A DNA stretch of 64,000 bases from Canna indica. Taxonomy: Eukaryota; Streptophyta; Magnoliopsida; Zingiberales; Cannaceae. The position numbers and the translations under genes are program-made. Under the pieces are notes generated by a model that worked only from the letters and a program-made list of their open reading frames with translations, did no database searches and had not been told where the DNA came from. The stretch lies in contig CP136890.1 of NCBI GenBank assembly GCA_034359265.1, forward strand, positions 1,242,501-1,306,500, given 5' to 3'. The first letter of the stretch is position 1; each line of letters begins with the position of its first letter. Shown in pieces: positions 1 to 11,900 of the stretch.

Positions 1-173
1 AAGGTATGTTCAATACCCAAATTATCACAAAATTAAAAAAAAAAATCATTTTAAAACTCTCCTCCATTATCACTTCTAATTTTTAAAATTAAAACTCCTT
101 TCTCATTTGTAACTTTCTTAGTATTTTTTTTGAAAAAATTAAAAGTTTCATTTTTCTTAGCTATAAAGAAAAC

Positions 174-563
174 TCATGTAAATCTAGAAAAATCATCAAC
201 TAGTACATAGCAATATAGTTTTTCACCTATACTAGCTACATCACATGGACCAAAAAGATCCATGTGCACAAGCTCAAGAGTTCTAAATGTGCTTACTTGA
301 TTAATACTATGAAATGAATATTTAACTTGCTTGCCTAGTTGACATGTATCACAAAGTTTATCTTTTTTAAATTTTATCTTGGGTAATCCTTTAACTAGTT
401 CTTTCTTAGATATTTCTTGGATGAGGCTCATACTAACATGTCCTAGCCTTCTATGCCACAACCAATAATTATTTTCTATGACAACCAAGCATCTAACATG
501 GGGATTAGGCAAGATATTTAAATCTAATGTGTAGATATTTTCTTGCCTATTTCCAATAAACAT
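174..563 (-). pseudogene. Copia GAG-pre-integrase and integrase N-terminal fragment
   Basis: The frame has the HHCC-type zinc-binding elements (WHRRLGHVS and CDTCQLGK) and the first catalytic Asp in HMDLFGP, followed by YVLVDDFSRFT. It then hits TGA where a Trp is usual. The downstream frame resumes and shows RSDNGGEF at about 50-75, carrying the second integrase Asp. This part would insert the cDNA. The premature stop and the window edge leave it incomplete. Confidence 0.85.
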
Positions 564-1611
564 GATGTCATTAGATTGTGCACTCCTAATGATACATTTA
601 GATGCTTCAAAAATAATTATATATCCATTGTCACATAATTGTGATATACTAATAAAGTTATGTTTTAACCCACAACTAGTAAAATATTTTTAATGCATGG
701 ATAAGAAAGTATATATATATCACCAATGCCAACAATCTTACCTTTGGCATTGTCTCCAAATGTTACATGTCCATCATCTTTGCTTGATAGAGTTGTAAAT
801 AAGTTGATATCACTTGTCACGTGCTTTGAGCAACCACCATCCAATATCCAAGTGCTTCTACTTGCTTGAGGATGCTTCTTCATCTACAAAATGAGAAGAA
901 ACTATTTTAGGTATCCAAATTTTTTTGGGGTCCTTGAGTATTAGTCATTTTAAGAATCCAAATAAATCTAGCATGTGAGTTTCTCATTAATGCACAATCT
1001 TTAGCCATATGACCAAATATACCACATGAAAAATAACTTTCATTAAATTTCCTTCTATTGTGTGTGTAAGCATGGAAGTGTGATGATTTTTTTGCATAGA
1101 CAACCTTAGGCATGACATTTTGTAGGGTTGTCATTTTCTCATTTAGCATGCAAAATTTCTTTTTTAATGTTAGCATGCTATCATTCAAGTGTTCTACTTG
1201 ATCACTAATTAAGTACTTGTGTTCATCTTCCAATTTTGTTGTTGTTATATTCTAAGTCTTTCTTAGCTTTATCTATGGCATGTTTCTCTTCCTTAAGGGT
1301 ATCTTTTTCTTTCCTTAAAGCATTGCATGAGAGTAGTAAACTATCATTTTCAAGCTCTAAAAATTTATTGTCCTTTTTAAGCTCTTTAAATTTTCTCCTA
1401 ATATCATTAAATTCATCATGCATTTGATCAAATTCATTTTCTAATTCTTATTGAGTAAAATAAAACTCACTAAATGTAAATCTTACCTCATGGTCATTTG
1501 CCATCAAGCAAAAGTTTGCTTTTCACTCTTGGAGTATTCTTCACTCGATGAAACCTCACTTTCATCCCACAAAGTCATCATTGACTTCTTCTTCTTCTTC
1601 TTGTATTTGTC

Positions 1612-2496
1612 CTATTTGTGAGGGTTGAAGGTGGAAGCCATCTTGAGAAGTGGGCAATCCTTCCTTAGATGCCCGGCCTTGTTGCAATGGAAGCACGTGT
1701 AGCCTCCTCTTCCCTTTCGCATGCCTCCTCTCATGAAGCTCATAAATCTTCTTGCCAACATCGTTATTTTCTCAAAGTCATCCATCTCTTCCTCGGATGA
1801 TGAGGATTCTTCTACTCGGTGTGATGCTTTTAAGGCAATAGTCTTGCATTTGGGGGCATCTTCCTTCTTGTATTGCTTCATATATGTCTCATGTATCATG
1901 AGAGACCCAATGAGCTCGGTGATCTTTAAAGTGCTCATATCCTTCGCTTCCATGATTGCGATGACCTTGGGCTCCCAAGCTTTTGGAAGGGAACGGATGA
2001 GCTTCCTTACCTTCTCATCTTCCCTTATTTCTCTACCAAGGTTAGCTAAGCCATTTCTAATATTTTGAAAATGAGCATACATTGCATCAATAGATTCATG
2101 CGATAACATTTTAAACATTTCATAATCATGCATGAGTAAATTTATCTTAGATTCATTTACTTGTGAAGTTCCTTCATGTATAGTCTCTAGGACCTTCCAT
2201 AGTTTATATGCAGACTTACAAGTAGAGATTCTATTGAACTCATTAATTGATAAGCCGCAATATAATGCATTGACGACCTTTGCATTTGCATTAAAGATTT
2301 TAATCTCTTCTTGGTCTCACTCATCCATGTCCTTAGTAGGTTGCTTATACTCTACTTGTATCATCCTCCACACATCCATGCCTAGTGATTGTAGGAAGTC
2401 ATTCATAGGAATCTTCCAGTATGCATAGTTGTTTCCATCGAATAGTGGTGGAATATGAGTAGAGAACCCTTGAGCTAATTGGATTTCTCTAGACAT
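1612..2496 (-). pseudogene. gag: Copia gag with CCHC zinc knuckle (in-frame stop)
   Basis: This is the nucleocapsid/capsid part of the Copia polyprotein, which would package the element RNA. The start at 2496 is chosen because the PBS and LTR lie just upstream on the minus strand and the peptide MSREIQLAQG fits the family. One TGA near 2320 separates the first about 59 codons from the remainder, which stays in frame (QEEIKIFNANAKV onward). The core includes KLWKVLETIHEG and LMHDYEMFKM, typical of UBN2-type gag, and ends in the knuckle CFHCNKAGHLRKDC at about 1690-1650. The stop makes this a dead copy. Confidence 0.8.
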
Positions 2497-2532
2497 CTTA
2501 ATTTATAGGAAAGATGGTTAAATTTAATCCTA

Positions 2533-2552
2533 CGATCTCGCTCTGATACTTA
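2533..2552 (-). promoter_or_regulatory. Primer binding site of the Copia element
   Basis: On the minus strand this reads GTATCAGAGCGAGATCG. It matches the usual plant Copia PBS (TGGTATCAGAGC, complementary to the 3' end of initiator Met-tRNA) apart from its first bases. It sits between the LTR-like block on its right and the gag start 37 bp to its left, exactly where a PBS belongs, so it also fixes the element's orientation. Confidence 0.75.
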
Positions 2553-3710
2553 TTATTGAGTAAAATCTCACACTAGAAGATGGGGGGTTGAATAGTGTGT
2601 ATTCTTTTTTCTATTTATTCAATTTTATTTTTGCTCAATTTTAACTTCAATCAAATTCAAGTGCAACTCGATAATGTTTGTTATCAAATATCAAACACAA
2701 TAATAAGCAAACAAGCACAACAATGCTAACACGAGAAAATATAGTGGTTCGGCAACCACCTACTCCACTACCTTGGCTTCACACTAAGGATTTCTAGCTA
2801 ACTACTTTATAGAACTTGTGTTTCCCTTTGAATATAATTAAGAACACGATTCTCACCTCTTTGAGAATCCCTCAAACTTATTCACCTAGGCAAAACACAA
2901 TTTTATAAAGTATACCCTAAGTGTTTACACTAGCACACCTAACAAGCTATTACAAGTGAAAACAAATTTAAACAACACTTAACATACAATGATAAGAGCT
3001 AAGAAATAAAACCAAGAACCAATGCTCTTTTCCAAGCCTTCAAGCCTCCAACTCGCCAAGTCGTTGACCTCGAATCGAAGCCCGAGTTGAGGAAGAATTG
3101 GCGCTTGAGAAAATGTTGACGGAAGAACCGAGCACAAGCAATCGATCTCTAGAAGGCTTAAATATCTCTTTTGAATGCTCAATTAAGTTTCTAAGAAGCA
3201 TTAAAGGAGTTAGGCGAGGGGTATTTATAACCACTCAACCGAACGGCTCTTCAACGGGCATTTTTTCGCCCGTTGGACGTCGTTCGGTCGCTTGTCGGTC
3301 GATCGTCGATCGACCAACCAATCGATCACCCAGCGACCGCTGGCAATATGTGTTTTAACCGCTTTGTTCAGTCAACCGGAGGGTCGATCGAATGAGTCAC
3401 ATTTTCGCGATTATGTTCCTCTGCTATTCGGTCGACCGACACAAGCACTGCCAATTTTTAGCCACTGCCAATATTTGGCATTGTTTGATCGACCGACCAG
3501 TCGACCGACCAGTCGACCGAAATGGCTACTGTCATTTTTCTACCTTGTTTGGTCGACCGACCAGTCGACCGAACTTAGGCTGAGGCTGATTTTTAACTTA
3601 TCTTTGATGCATGCTTTTTTTTATGAGTTTAGTTACCAAGTTTTAACTTGGATAACTTTACAATTAGGATTGGGATGAGATCCTAGGGGTATATTACAAG
3701 ACATCTATTC
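2553..3710 (-). repeat. Copia LTR 1 (5' LTR of the minus-strand element), its outer end cut off
   Basis: It lies directly upstream of the PBS. It shares blocks of clear similarity with LTR 2 (3711-5438): the gggtgaatagtgtg segment at the U5 end, the gtggttcggc segment, and the stretch at 3000-3240 against 4255-4505. A minus-strand TATA-like box (TTATAAATA) is at about 3220-3228. Upstream of it in the U3 region are repeats of a GATCGACCGA palindromic motif. The right end lacks the conserved outer terminus and simply stops where LTR 2 begins, so it is truncated there. Open frames within it (for example 3098-3678) are not treated as genes. Confidence 0.75.
3219..3229 (-). promoter_or_regulatory. 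TATA-like box of Copia LTR 1
   Basis: The minus strand reads TTATAAATACC. The same element is conserved in LTR 2 at about 4487-4496. It lies downstream (minus sense) of the GATCGACC motif array, the layout expected of a U3 promoter. Confidence 0.5.
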
Positions 3711-5438
3711 TGTTGGACAAATGACCACATTAGAGGGAGGGTGAATAGTGTGTTTACTAATTCTTATCGCCTAAATTCAATTTTAATCGTTTAGTTGATT
3801 ACTTAGGCAATTAACAAATTGAATAACAAACGGAAGCAAAGTAAGTATGCTAATTAAACAAACACAAGAGAATACAATGCAAACACAGTGATTTATAGTG
3901 GTTCGGCCATAATACCTACTCAACTACCTAAGCACCCCGTTTAGGATTTCTAAACTAATTAATTTACTAGATTAAATCTTGTTTCCTTTACAATGAGGAC
4001 TTTGACTCGAAGAATCGCACTCTCGACCTGAGGCACTTTCACACCCGGAAGTCTCCGCCTTCTAATTGAGAGCACCCTTCCACCTCAACCCTAAGGGATA
4101 CCTCAACTAATTCTAGCAAACTAAGCTTACACAAGTGACTTTACACCTTCGCACCAAGGTAACTAGCTACTTCCACACAACAAGACCTGACACTAGGTCT
4201 TCACTAGCTCAAATCCGAGAAAAACAAGTTCAAATAACAGTTAAAATTATAATGAAAAGATCTTAGAAATGAAACCAATAATCAGTGCTCTTCTCAAGCC
4301 TTCAACGCCTCCAACTCGCGAAGTCGTAGAGCTCGAATCAAATCCCGAGTTGAGGAAGAAGGGGCGCTTGAAAAATTGGTTGACGAACCGAGCGCAAGCA
4401 AGCAATTAATCTTTTGGAATGCTTAAAAATCTCCTTTGAATACTCAATTAAATCTGTAAGAAGAGTTAAAGATGTTAGATGAGAGATATTTATAATCTCT
4501 CAGCTGAACGACGGTTCAACAGGTAGAAAACTAGTCGTTACCGTTGTTCGATCGATAGGCCGGTCGATTATCGATCGATCGATCGATCGATCGCAGGCTT
4601 ACTGCACTTAAATCGCGCTGTCCGGTCGACCAAATGAGTCGTAAGCCTCGCGATCCTCAGTCTGGTCGATCGATCGGTCGACTGACGCAGTGAAGCCAAG
4701 CGCGCGATTTGCGATTTTCCATTCGATCGACCGATCGACCGATCGATGCGCCCTCTGCCAATTTTTTACCTCTGTCGATCGATCAACCGGTCAACTGAAG
4801 TAGCCTTGTGCAATTTCTTTCCTATCTTCGGTCGATCGACGGGTCGATCGAATGGCTACTGCCATTTTTTCGCGATATTTGATCGACCGACAAGGCTACT
4901 GCCAATTTCTAACTACATTCGATCGATCGACCAGTCGATCGAACCTAGGTTGAACTTTATTTTTTTAGCCTTCTTCTTGCACGCTTCATTTTTGAATTCA
5001 GGCTTTCAACGAGTATCAACTTGGAGAGCTTTCCATGTGATCTTTGGACTAGTCCAATACGTCTTTGGTGCACATGTCAATCTTCGAGAAATTTTCGCGA
5101 CGAACCCGAACGCGACCCATGTCCTTTCGATTTTCTAATTTCTTTCGATATTTTCGATCAAGGACATCGAACGCTAACCGATATGGAACCTGAAAGATTT
5201 TTTAATGAAATCATTAGTTTCATGTTTATTTTCATCAAAACCGAGATTAAGACTAAACTTGAAAACCTTAAGCCAACATATTCAACCGACACCCGAGCCT
5301 TTCTTGACGTTCTTTTCTTTCATTTCTACGAGCGAAGTTCGCATGCTTATCACAACCTCAACCTAAACTCAAAACTTCACACATAGATTAAATACTTGTT
5401 TGTTATCGTCAAAATGAAGATCGAAGCTTAAGCCAACA
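3711..5438 (-). repeat. Second Copia LTR (solo-type), TGTTGG...CCAACA
   Basis: It begins TGTTGGACAAATG and ends AAGCTTAAGCCAACA, giving the perfect inverted termini of a Copia LTR. The 1728-bp length suits the SIRE group. A minus-strand TATA-like box is at about 4487-4496 (tatttataatc read forward). U3 (4540-4950) holds at least seven GATCGATCGACC-type palindromic clusters spaced by tens of bases. No PBS or coding region adjoins it on the right, and the flanking 5-mers (tattc and aataa) do not match. It is therefore a solo LTR or recombination product rather than a clean insertion. Frames at 4746-5386 are not genes. Confidence 0.8.
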
Positions 5439-6988
5439 AATAATATATAACAAAATAAAATATAAAATAATGATAGTAATAATAAATAATATAGTATATA
5501 TAGTATATAAGAAGAAAAATAAAAGAAGAATTTTAAAAATATATAAATATGTATAATTAGTATATTTTAAAGTTTGAATTTTAGAAAAAAAAAATGATGC
5601 GGCAATCCAAACTAAAAAAAAAATCAAAAATTATAAAACTTGAATTAAATTAAGGAAAATAAAAATAAAAGATGAGATCTTTGATAAATTATAACAAACA
5701 ATATGAATAACAAAAATAATTAATATAATAAATAAATATTGTTTATAATATATATTCAATATATAATTATATAATAAAATATAATACTAATATATAGTTG
5801 TTTCAGTCAAATTTGTTAAGAAAATATGAAATATAAATCAAATTAAAAATTTCAACGAAGGGAATAAAAAAATCTTATTATAAAATCGATCAAAAATTGA
5901 CGAATGAACTTGAGAGACTGATGTTAGTTTTCACGCCAATTTTCCAATAATCATCCTATATAAAAAAATGTTGGCATTTAATTCCACATCGAAATCATAA
6001 TTTTTTGGACTTATTCACCTATATAACTATAATGTCATATGATATCAATACATAAGTAAGATTTTGATACAAATTAAAAATAATTAATATTTTTTTCTTA
6101 ATCAACAATATTTAATGCTACATTGAAAAGTTTCAACTTGAATGACTCTTATCAAATTTGTAATATCGATTACCGGCGTCTCTACTTATGGCGTCGATTT
6201 TTAATAAAATAAAAAGGAATATCAGCGCATATGCTTATCGAATATATAATTTGATATTTTTATTTGAATAAATATTTAAATTTCAGAGATATTTGAAATT
6301 ACATCTTTTATTAGAGTTTGAGATTTTTTAATTTTTTGAATTAATTTAAAAATTCAATTCAATTTGAGTAAAATTTATTTAAATTTTTTAAATTGATTGA
6401 AATATATTAATTTTCATGTATTATATATATACATATTACATAAAACTAATTTATTCAAATCGGCTAAACTATATTCATTCAAAATTTTAATTTTTTATTA
6501 TAGAATGCAAACTTTTTAACTAAAAAAATTATTGAAAATTTATTAATCAAAGTAATTTGAATGGAAAAATTAAAATTTAAGTAAACAATATAATAAAAAT
6601 ATATTGATTTGATTTAAAAAAAGTTGAAGTATTTTTCTAAATACATATATGAGCTTGATTAAAAAATTAAAAAAAAAAACAAATTGAGAAAAGATAATAA
6701 TAAAACAATTAAATTAAAGATAATATGAACTAATTCTACCATAAAAAAATTTAAAAAAAAAAAGAAAAAGGAAATTAAATTAAATTAAATTAAATTAAAG
6801 ATAGTATTATAAATTTAGAAAATAATTTTTCAATTGTAAAGTAAAAAAAAAGGAAAAAAAATAATATATAATATATAACGTACAGGAATATATATATATA
6901 TATATATTATAAAAGAAAATATATATTAAAATATGTGGAAATTTTGGAATTTATTATTGTCTGCGGACTTTATTATTGTCTTTTGCAG
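5439..6988. other. AT-rich spacer without recognisable gene; signal-peptide exon of the next gene not found
   Basis: This stretch is very AT-rich, with taaat and ATATAT runs. The complete paralogue A3 has a signal-peptide exon 163 bp upstream of exon 2. No equivalent ATG-plus-hydrophobic exon ending in a donor is visible here. The last 30 bases before 6989 match the A3 acceptor region (tttattattgtcttttgcag). Confidence 0.6.
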
Positions 6989-8935
6989 GTTTCATAAGCA
7001 TTGACTGCGGCCTCGCTAGCAATACAACTTACACCGATGAAGTTACCAACTTAGTCTACGTATCGGATGACCAGTTCACGGACGCCGGCATAAATTTCGA
7101 CGTTCATGGTGCACCCGACTACGCGGAACGACTGCAAACAGTGCGAAGCTTTCCGAATGTATCGCGAAGTTGCTATGTCTTAAAGCCGGTGACTCAAAAC
7201 AACAAGTATCTCGTCAGAGCTACCTTCTTCTACGGAAACTACGATAACAAATACAGTGACAACATAATGTTCGATCTCCACATAGATGTCAATTTTTGGC
7301 GGAAAGTTAATCTCACTGCTCCATATTGGTATGGTTACTACGAGGCCATCGTCGTTGCTTTGGGCGATTCCATGTCGGTGTGCTTGGTGGATGTAGGCTC
7401 AGGAACTCCCTTCATATCTGTGCTAGAGTTGAGGCCCGTGGACACCGCCATGTACCCTGCCGCCAATACCTCACAGTACCTGGTAAATAGCTTTCGAGTT
7501 AATGTCGGGGGACCAAAGGAAATCAGGTAAAAGTTGAACACTTAAATGTTTTAATTTCTCCTAGTAATTTTACAGAACGATTACTGTGCAGAGGCATGCA
7601 TTTCTGAACAGGGAACTGATTAATGCTTGCTTTCTTGCTTCTTGTTCTATGCATGAATAGATATCCAGATGATCCCTACGACCGCATTTGGTGGCCATGG
7701 AGTCGAGATGTCTGGAATAATATATCCACTACCGACACGATCGCCATCAGCGAAAATAGTTTGTTCAAGCCGCCGATGGCTGTGATGCAGACGGCGGCCA
7801 CGCCCATCAACTCCACCGTAATGGAGTTTTCCTGGGACTCCACGTATTACATCGTCTCCCCGTTTTACGGCTTGAACGAGGAGTACATCAACTTCTTCTT
7901 CTCGGAGATAGTCGCAAACACGTCGAGGGCATTCAGCATTTACCTCAATGGCAAGGTATTGAAGAGCAACTACACGCCGCTCAACTTCACGGAGGGCTAC
8001 ATTTACAGCGACAAGCCCGTCATCCCAACTAAGCGGTACGAATGGGCCATAAATTCTTCGGGCCTGTCCAGCCTTCCTCCAATCCTCAACGCGCTCGAAC
8101 TCTTCACTCCCATGTACCTCACCAACGTGTCGACCGATACTAGAGACGGTACGTTTCGATATCCAGCATCAATTGCGCTAGGGTTTACATTATTATCCCC
8201 CATGACTGTATTGTAAGCAGAAGCAAGGAGATATTTCTTTCTAGGGCTTGCTCTTGCTTGTCATATGTTTCCTTATTTTTGCCTCGTGCCTTCCGTTATT
8301 TTTGCTCTTCAAATTACACTTTGCTAAATATTATACTACATGATCGATTCATCGTTGTAATATCTAATTTTCTATTTTAATGTTGGGAAACAGTGAATGC
8401 CATTACCTCCATCAAGGAGCAATACCATCTGAAGAGAAATTGGATGGGTGATCCATGTGCTCCAGTAGAGTATGCTTGGAATGGCTTGGATTGTAGCTAC
8501 ACTCCCAATCATAATCCACCAAGAATCACGAATGTGTGAGTCTTCAAAAGAATTATGCAGAGAATTGATATGATGCGAGAAACTTATTTAAAATTCTCAT
8601 CTCACAAACAAAGTATTCTGCAGAACACTGTCAGCAAGTGCATTGACTGGTGATATTTCCTCGTCGTTTGCTAATCTCACCGAAATTAAGTACCTGTAAG
8701 TTCTAGCAACCTTATTCTTTCTTCATTTGCTCTCTTCCACTTTGTTCAGTATAATATTGTTGGAATCAAATTCTAATGTTTTTTAAAGAGAGAGCAATAT
8801 GGTTTCTACTTCTTCTCACCTACATACGCTGGTGTGAAGTTGGTTATAAACCCAGAATATATATATATATATAATTGGTGAATGGATTACAGGTTTCTTT
8901 TCTCAATATATATATATAAGTTGGTTATAAACCCA

Positions 8936-8977
<42 letters not shown>

Positions 8978-11900
8978 GGTGAATGGATTACAGGTTTCTT
9001 TTCTCAAAATATATATATATATATATATAAAATTGATTCTATGGGATTTCTCATTTTTTCTTTTGTTCTATGCTTCTTTGAGTTGCTTTCATCATTAGTA
9101 GGTGGAAATCTATCATGATTAATTATATATTTGTTTTTTTGTTTCAGAGACTTGTCAAACAACAACCTAACAGGATCAATACCTGATGCTTTAGGAAATT
9201 TGGCATCACTTCAAGTCCTGTAAGAATCCGTTTGGTGCATGTTAACTTGAGATGATGAAGAATAGGAGGGAAAGGAGAAAAAATAAAGAGAAGATAAAAG
9301 AAAATAGGAAGGAAACATGATTTGTTTACTTCTGGAAAAAGGAGGAAAAGAGGCCTATACAAATGGTCCACTCTTGACTTTTCTCCCATTTCCTCTGACT
9401 TTTGAGCAGAAAATTTTGGGAGGAAAAGAAAAAAGGAAAAAAGAAGAAGTTTCCTTTCCCTCCTCCCTTCTTTCCTTCCAAGTGAAGACAACCTAGTTAT
9501 GTTTTCTAAATTAAAAATAAATTTTACTAATTCTTGATGCCTTTATACAGAGATTTGAGAGGGAACAATCTTAATGGACCAATTCCATTTTCCCTACTTA
9601 GTAAATCAGGCCAAGAGTTGCTATTGAGGTATGTTTTTTCTAGGGGTTCATTGAACCTCATTACTCTCTTTCTCATATACCACTACTCTTCAGACATACT
9701 TGAACCTGCAAGTTCTCCAATGACTCAAACTATCTGTTTCAGTTAGATTTGACCTCTCTGGTGAAGAAACATAAATTACTTGCTAATACTAATGAAAACT
9801 AAAAATACTAAATGCTAGAATTGAAGGCAATCAAAATCTTTGTGGCAATGGAAATTCATGTGAAGCACCAAGGAAGAAGAAGATCACAACACCTGTGGTC
9901 GTGGTTATATGTGTAGTTCCTTCGGTACTACTGCTTGTGACCATATTAATCCTGTACAGAATAAGAAAATTAAAAGGTAACTGCTTCTTGCAGCACATCA
10001 TAATTGTTCATGCACATGTTGTTGTTCCATTTCATCTCAGATATTATGAACAAGCACTACCTACTTAATCACTTTTCTGGAGCCTATACTATGTTGTCTT
10101 GTTTTATTTGAAAGGATCCATAGACATCTCAATGAGGCTAGAGAAAGTAAATTCGTCTAACATAGGCCAAACTTATAGGACCGAAAATACAAAAATGAAA
10201 CTTATAGGACCAAAGTCCAAAAAATTAAAAAAATTTACAACCAAATATGCACTTCTCCCAAATTGAAGGCAATCAAAATCTCTGTGCTAATTATGGAAAT
10301 TCATGTGAGACAACAACAAAGAAGAATATTACAACACCTGTTATTGTGGTTATCTGCATAGTGCCTGTGATGCTACTGCTTGTGGCCATATTTACAGTGT
10401 GTAGACTGAGAAGGTCGAAAGGTATGTGATTCTTGCCGCAATTAAGAACTCTATATGCATATCTTTTCAGCTCAGATATAATGATCAACAAGTAGCATGC
10501 TTATTGCCCACTCATTGATGATTATCTATGATTTACATGTTTTACTTAAAAGGGCCAGCAGGTATCACTTCGGAGCAAGAGAAGAAAATTTTGTTTAACT
10601 TAGTAAATGGCCACAAAGATAATCGAGAATTCACACACAAGGAGTTGAAGAAAATAACCAACAACTTTGAAAGAGTTATTGGAAAGGGAGGATTTGGTGT
10701 TGTCTGCCACGGTTACTTGGAAGATGGTACTCAAGTTGCAGTCAAAATGCTCTCTCAATCATCATCACAGGGCACTAAAGAGTTTTTAGCTGAGGTAACC
10801 AATTGAATTGCAATATAATCTTAAATGGAATGGGGATACACTCAATATTTCAAAAGACTAACTCTGAGTTTAATATTTCTGGAAGCTCATATGGTTCTGG
10901 CATGTTTAGGCTTTGGAGAGAATTAATCAATCGTAGATTCTATAATATATTACAATTGTATGTACTGAATAGGCATCTTCCTTCTAGAACCCTTTAAGTT
11001 GGTCTATGCTGAGGGATTCTCTCTGTTCTGATGCTCCTCGAAGCATATTAAGCATTTTTCCTCTTCTTTTCAACATTGATCTTCCTGCTTTTTTCCCGCA
11101 TTACTTGTTAATGCTATCTTTCAAAGTTACGACTTCTAAAGCATATTATGGTTATATTAAATGTCTAAAGCATAATAAGCTATCTTTCCGTGTTGAAATT
11201 GACAATTATAGTTTCTTTTGCAGGTTCAGCACTTGATAAGGATTCATCACAAGAACTTGGTTTCATTGGTTGGCTACTGCATGGAAGGAGATTGTCTGGC
11301 ACTTGTCTATGAGTACATGCCACAAGGAACCCTACAAGATCATATTAGAGGTTCTCAAACGTGCACTAATTTCATTGTTCAATTTGCATTCTGAAACTGG
11401 AACCCCTTGTGCTCGGCCTCTCAGTATAAATAAGAAAAAAAAGTATTTGAGTTATTACAACCACATGTACATGTATTTCACCAAAATTCTTGTGAATATT
11501 ATACCTTCAACAGGAAAAACTAGCAGTTTGTGTCTGTTTAGTTTTTTCTTTCTTTGTGTTTATCTGGCTTTATTTTTTTCTCTTTCTCTACCTCCTATAC
11601 TTGTATTATGTTCAATTCTCTTGAAGTTGAATACAAGTTTCTATTCCTAAAAAAAAATAGGAAAAACTAGCAGTATCTGTGCATTCAATTGGGGAAAGCG
11701 CCTCCAAATTGCAATTGAAGCTGCAGAAGGTTAATTCGATGAAAAATTACAGCACTGTGATTTGTTTTCATCTTGACTGTACAATCTTATTTTCAATGTT
11801 GTGCAGGACTGGAGTATTTGCACAAGGCATGCAAACCACCGTTGATCCATAGAGATGTCAAGACTTCAAACATTCTCTTGAATGAAAAGCTAGAAGCCAA

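Larger units (their letters stand above)
1..2552 (-). mobile_element. Ty1/Copia (SIRE/Maximus-like) retrotransposon internal region, decayed, runs off the left edge
   Basis: Reading the minus strand from 2496, the frame opens with MSREIQLAQGFSTHIPP, a Copia gag start, but a TGG-to-TGA change gives a stop after TKDMDE near 2320. The rest of gag (2133-1612) ends with a CCHC zinc knuckle, CFHCNKAGHLRKDC. A Lys/Glu-rich coiled-coil stretch follows (1423-1223), then a second knuckle-like motif (CGIFGHMAKDC, about 1010), a protease remnant in which the usual DSG reads DGG (ILDGGCSKH, about 845), and the GAG-pre-integrase/integrase segment (563-174) with WHRRLGH, CDTCQLGK and HMDLFGP. Another TGA follows DDFSRFT. 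A frame with RSDNGGEF (second Asp of the DDE triad) continues near position 60. RT and RNase H would lie left of the window. Several stops make it non-autonomous. The long coiled-coil gag suggests the SIRE lineage; that is family knowledge, not proven here. Confidence 0.9.

Noticed and set aside
3098..5386. Plus-strand frames of 60-130 codons (RPTSRPTDRPT-like peptides)
   Set aside because: They are translations of the palindromic repeats in the two LTRs, antisense to the element.
8882..9118. Frame with IYIYIYIY peptide
   Set aside because: It is a translation of the (TA)n microsatellite in an intron.
9220..9550. Purine-rich and pyrimidine-rich tracts in intron 6 as a possible gene or regulatory element
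   Set aside because: The same block occurs in psi-A2 and A3 introns with inverted-repeat character, so it is an old MITE-like intron insert; termini are too decayed to call.
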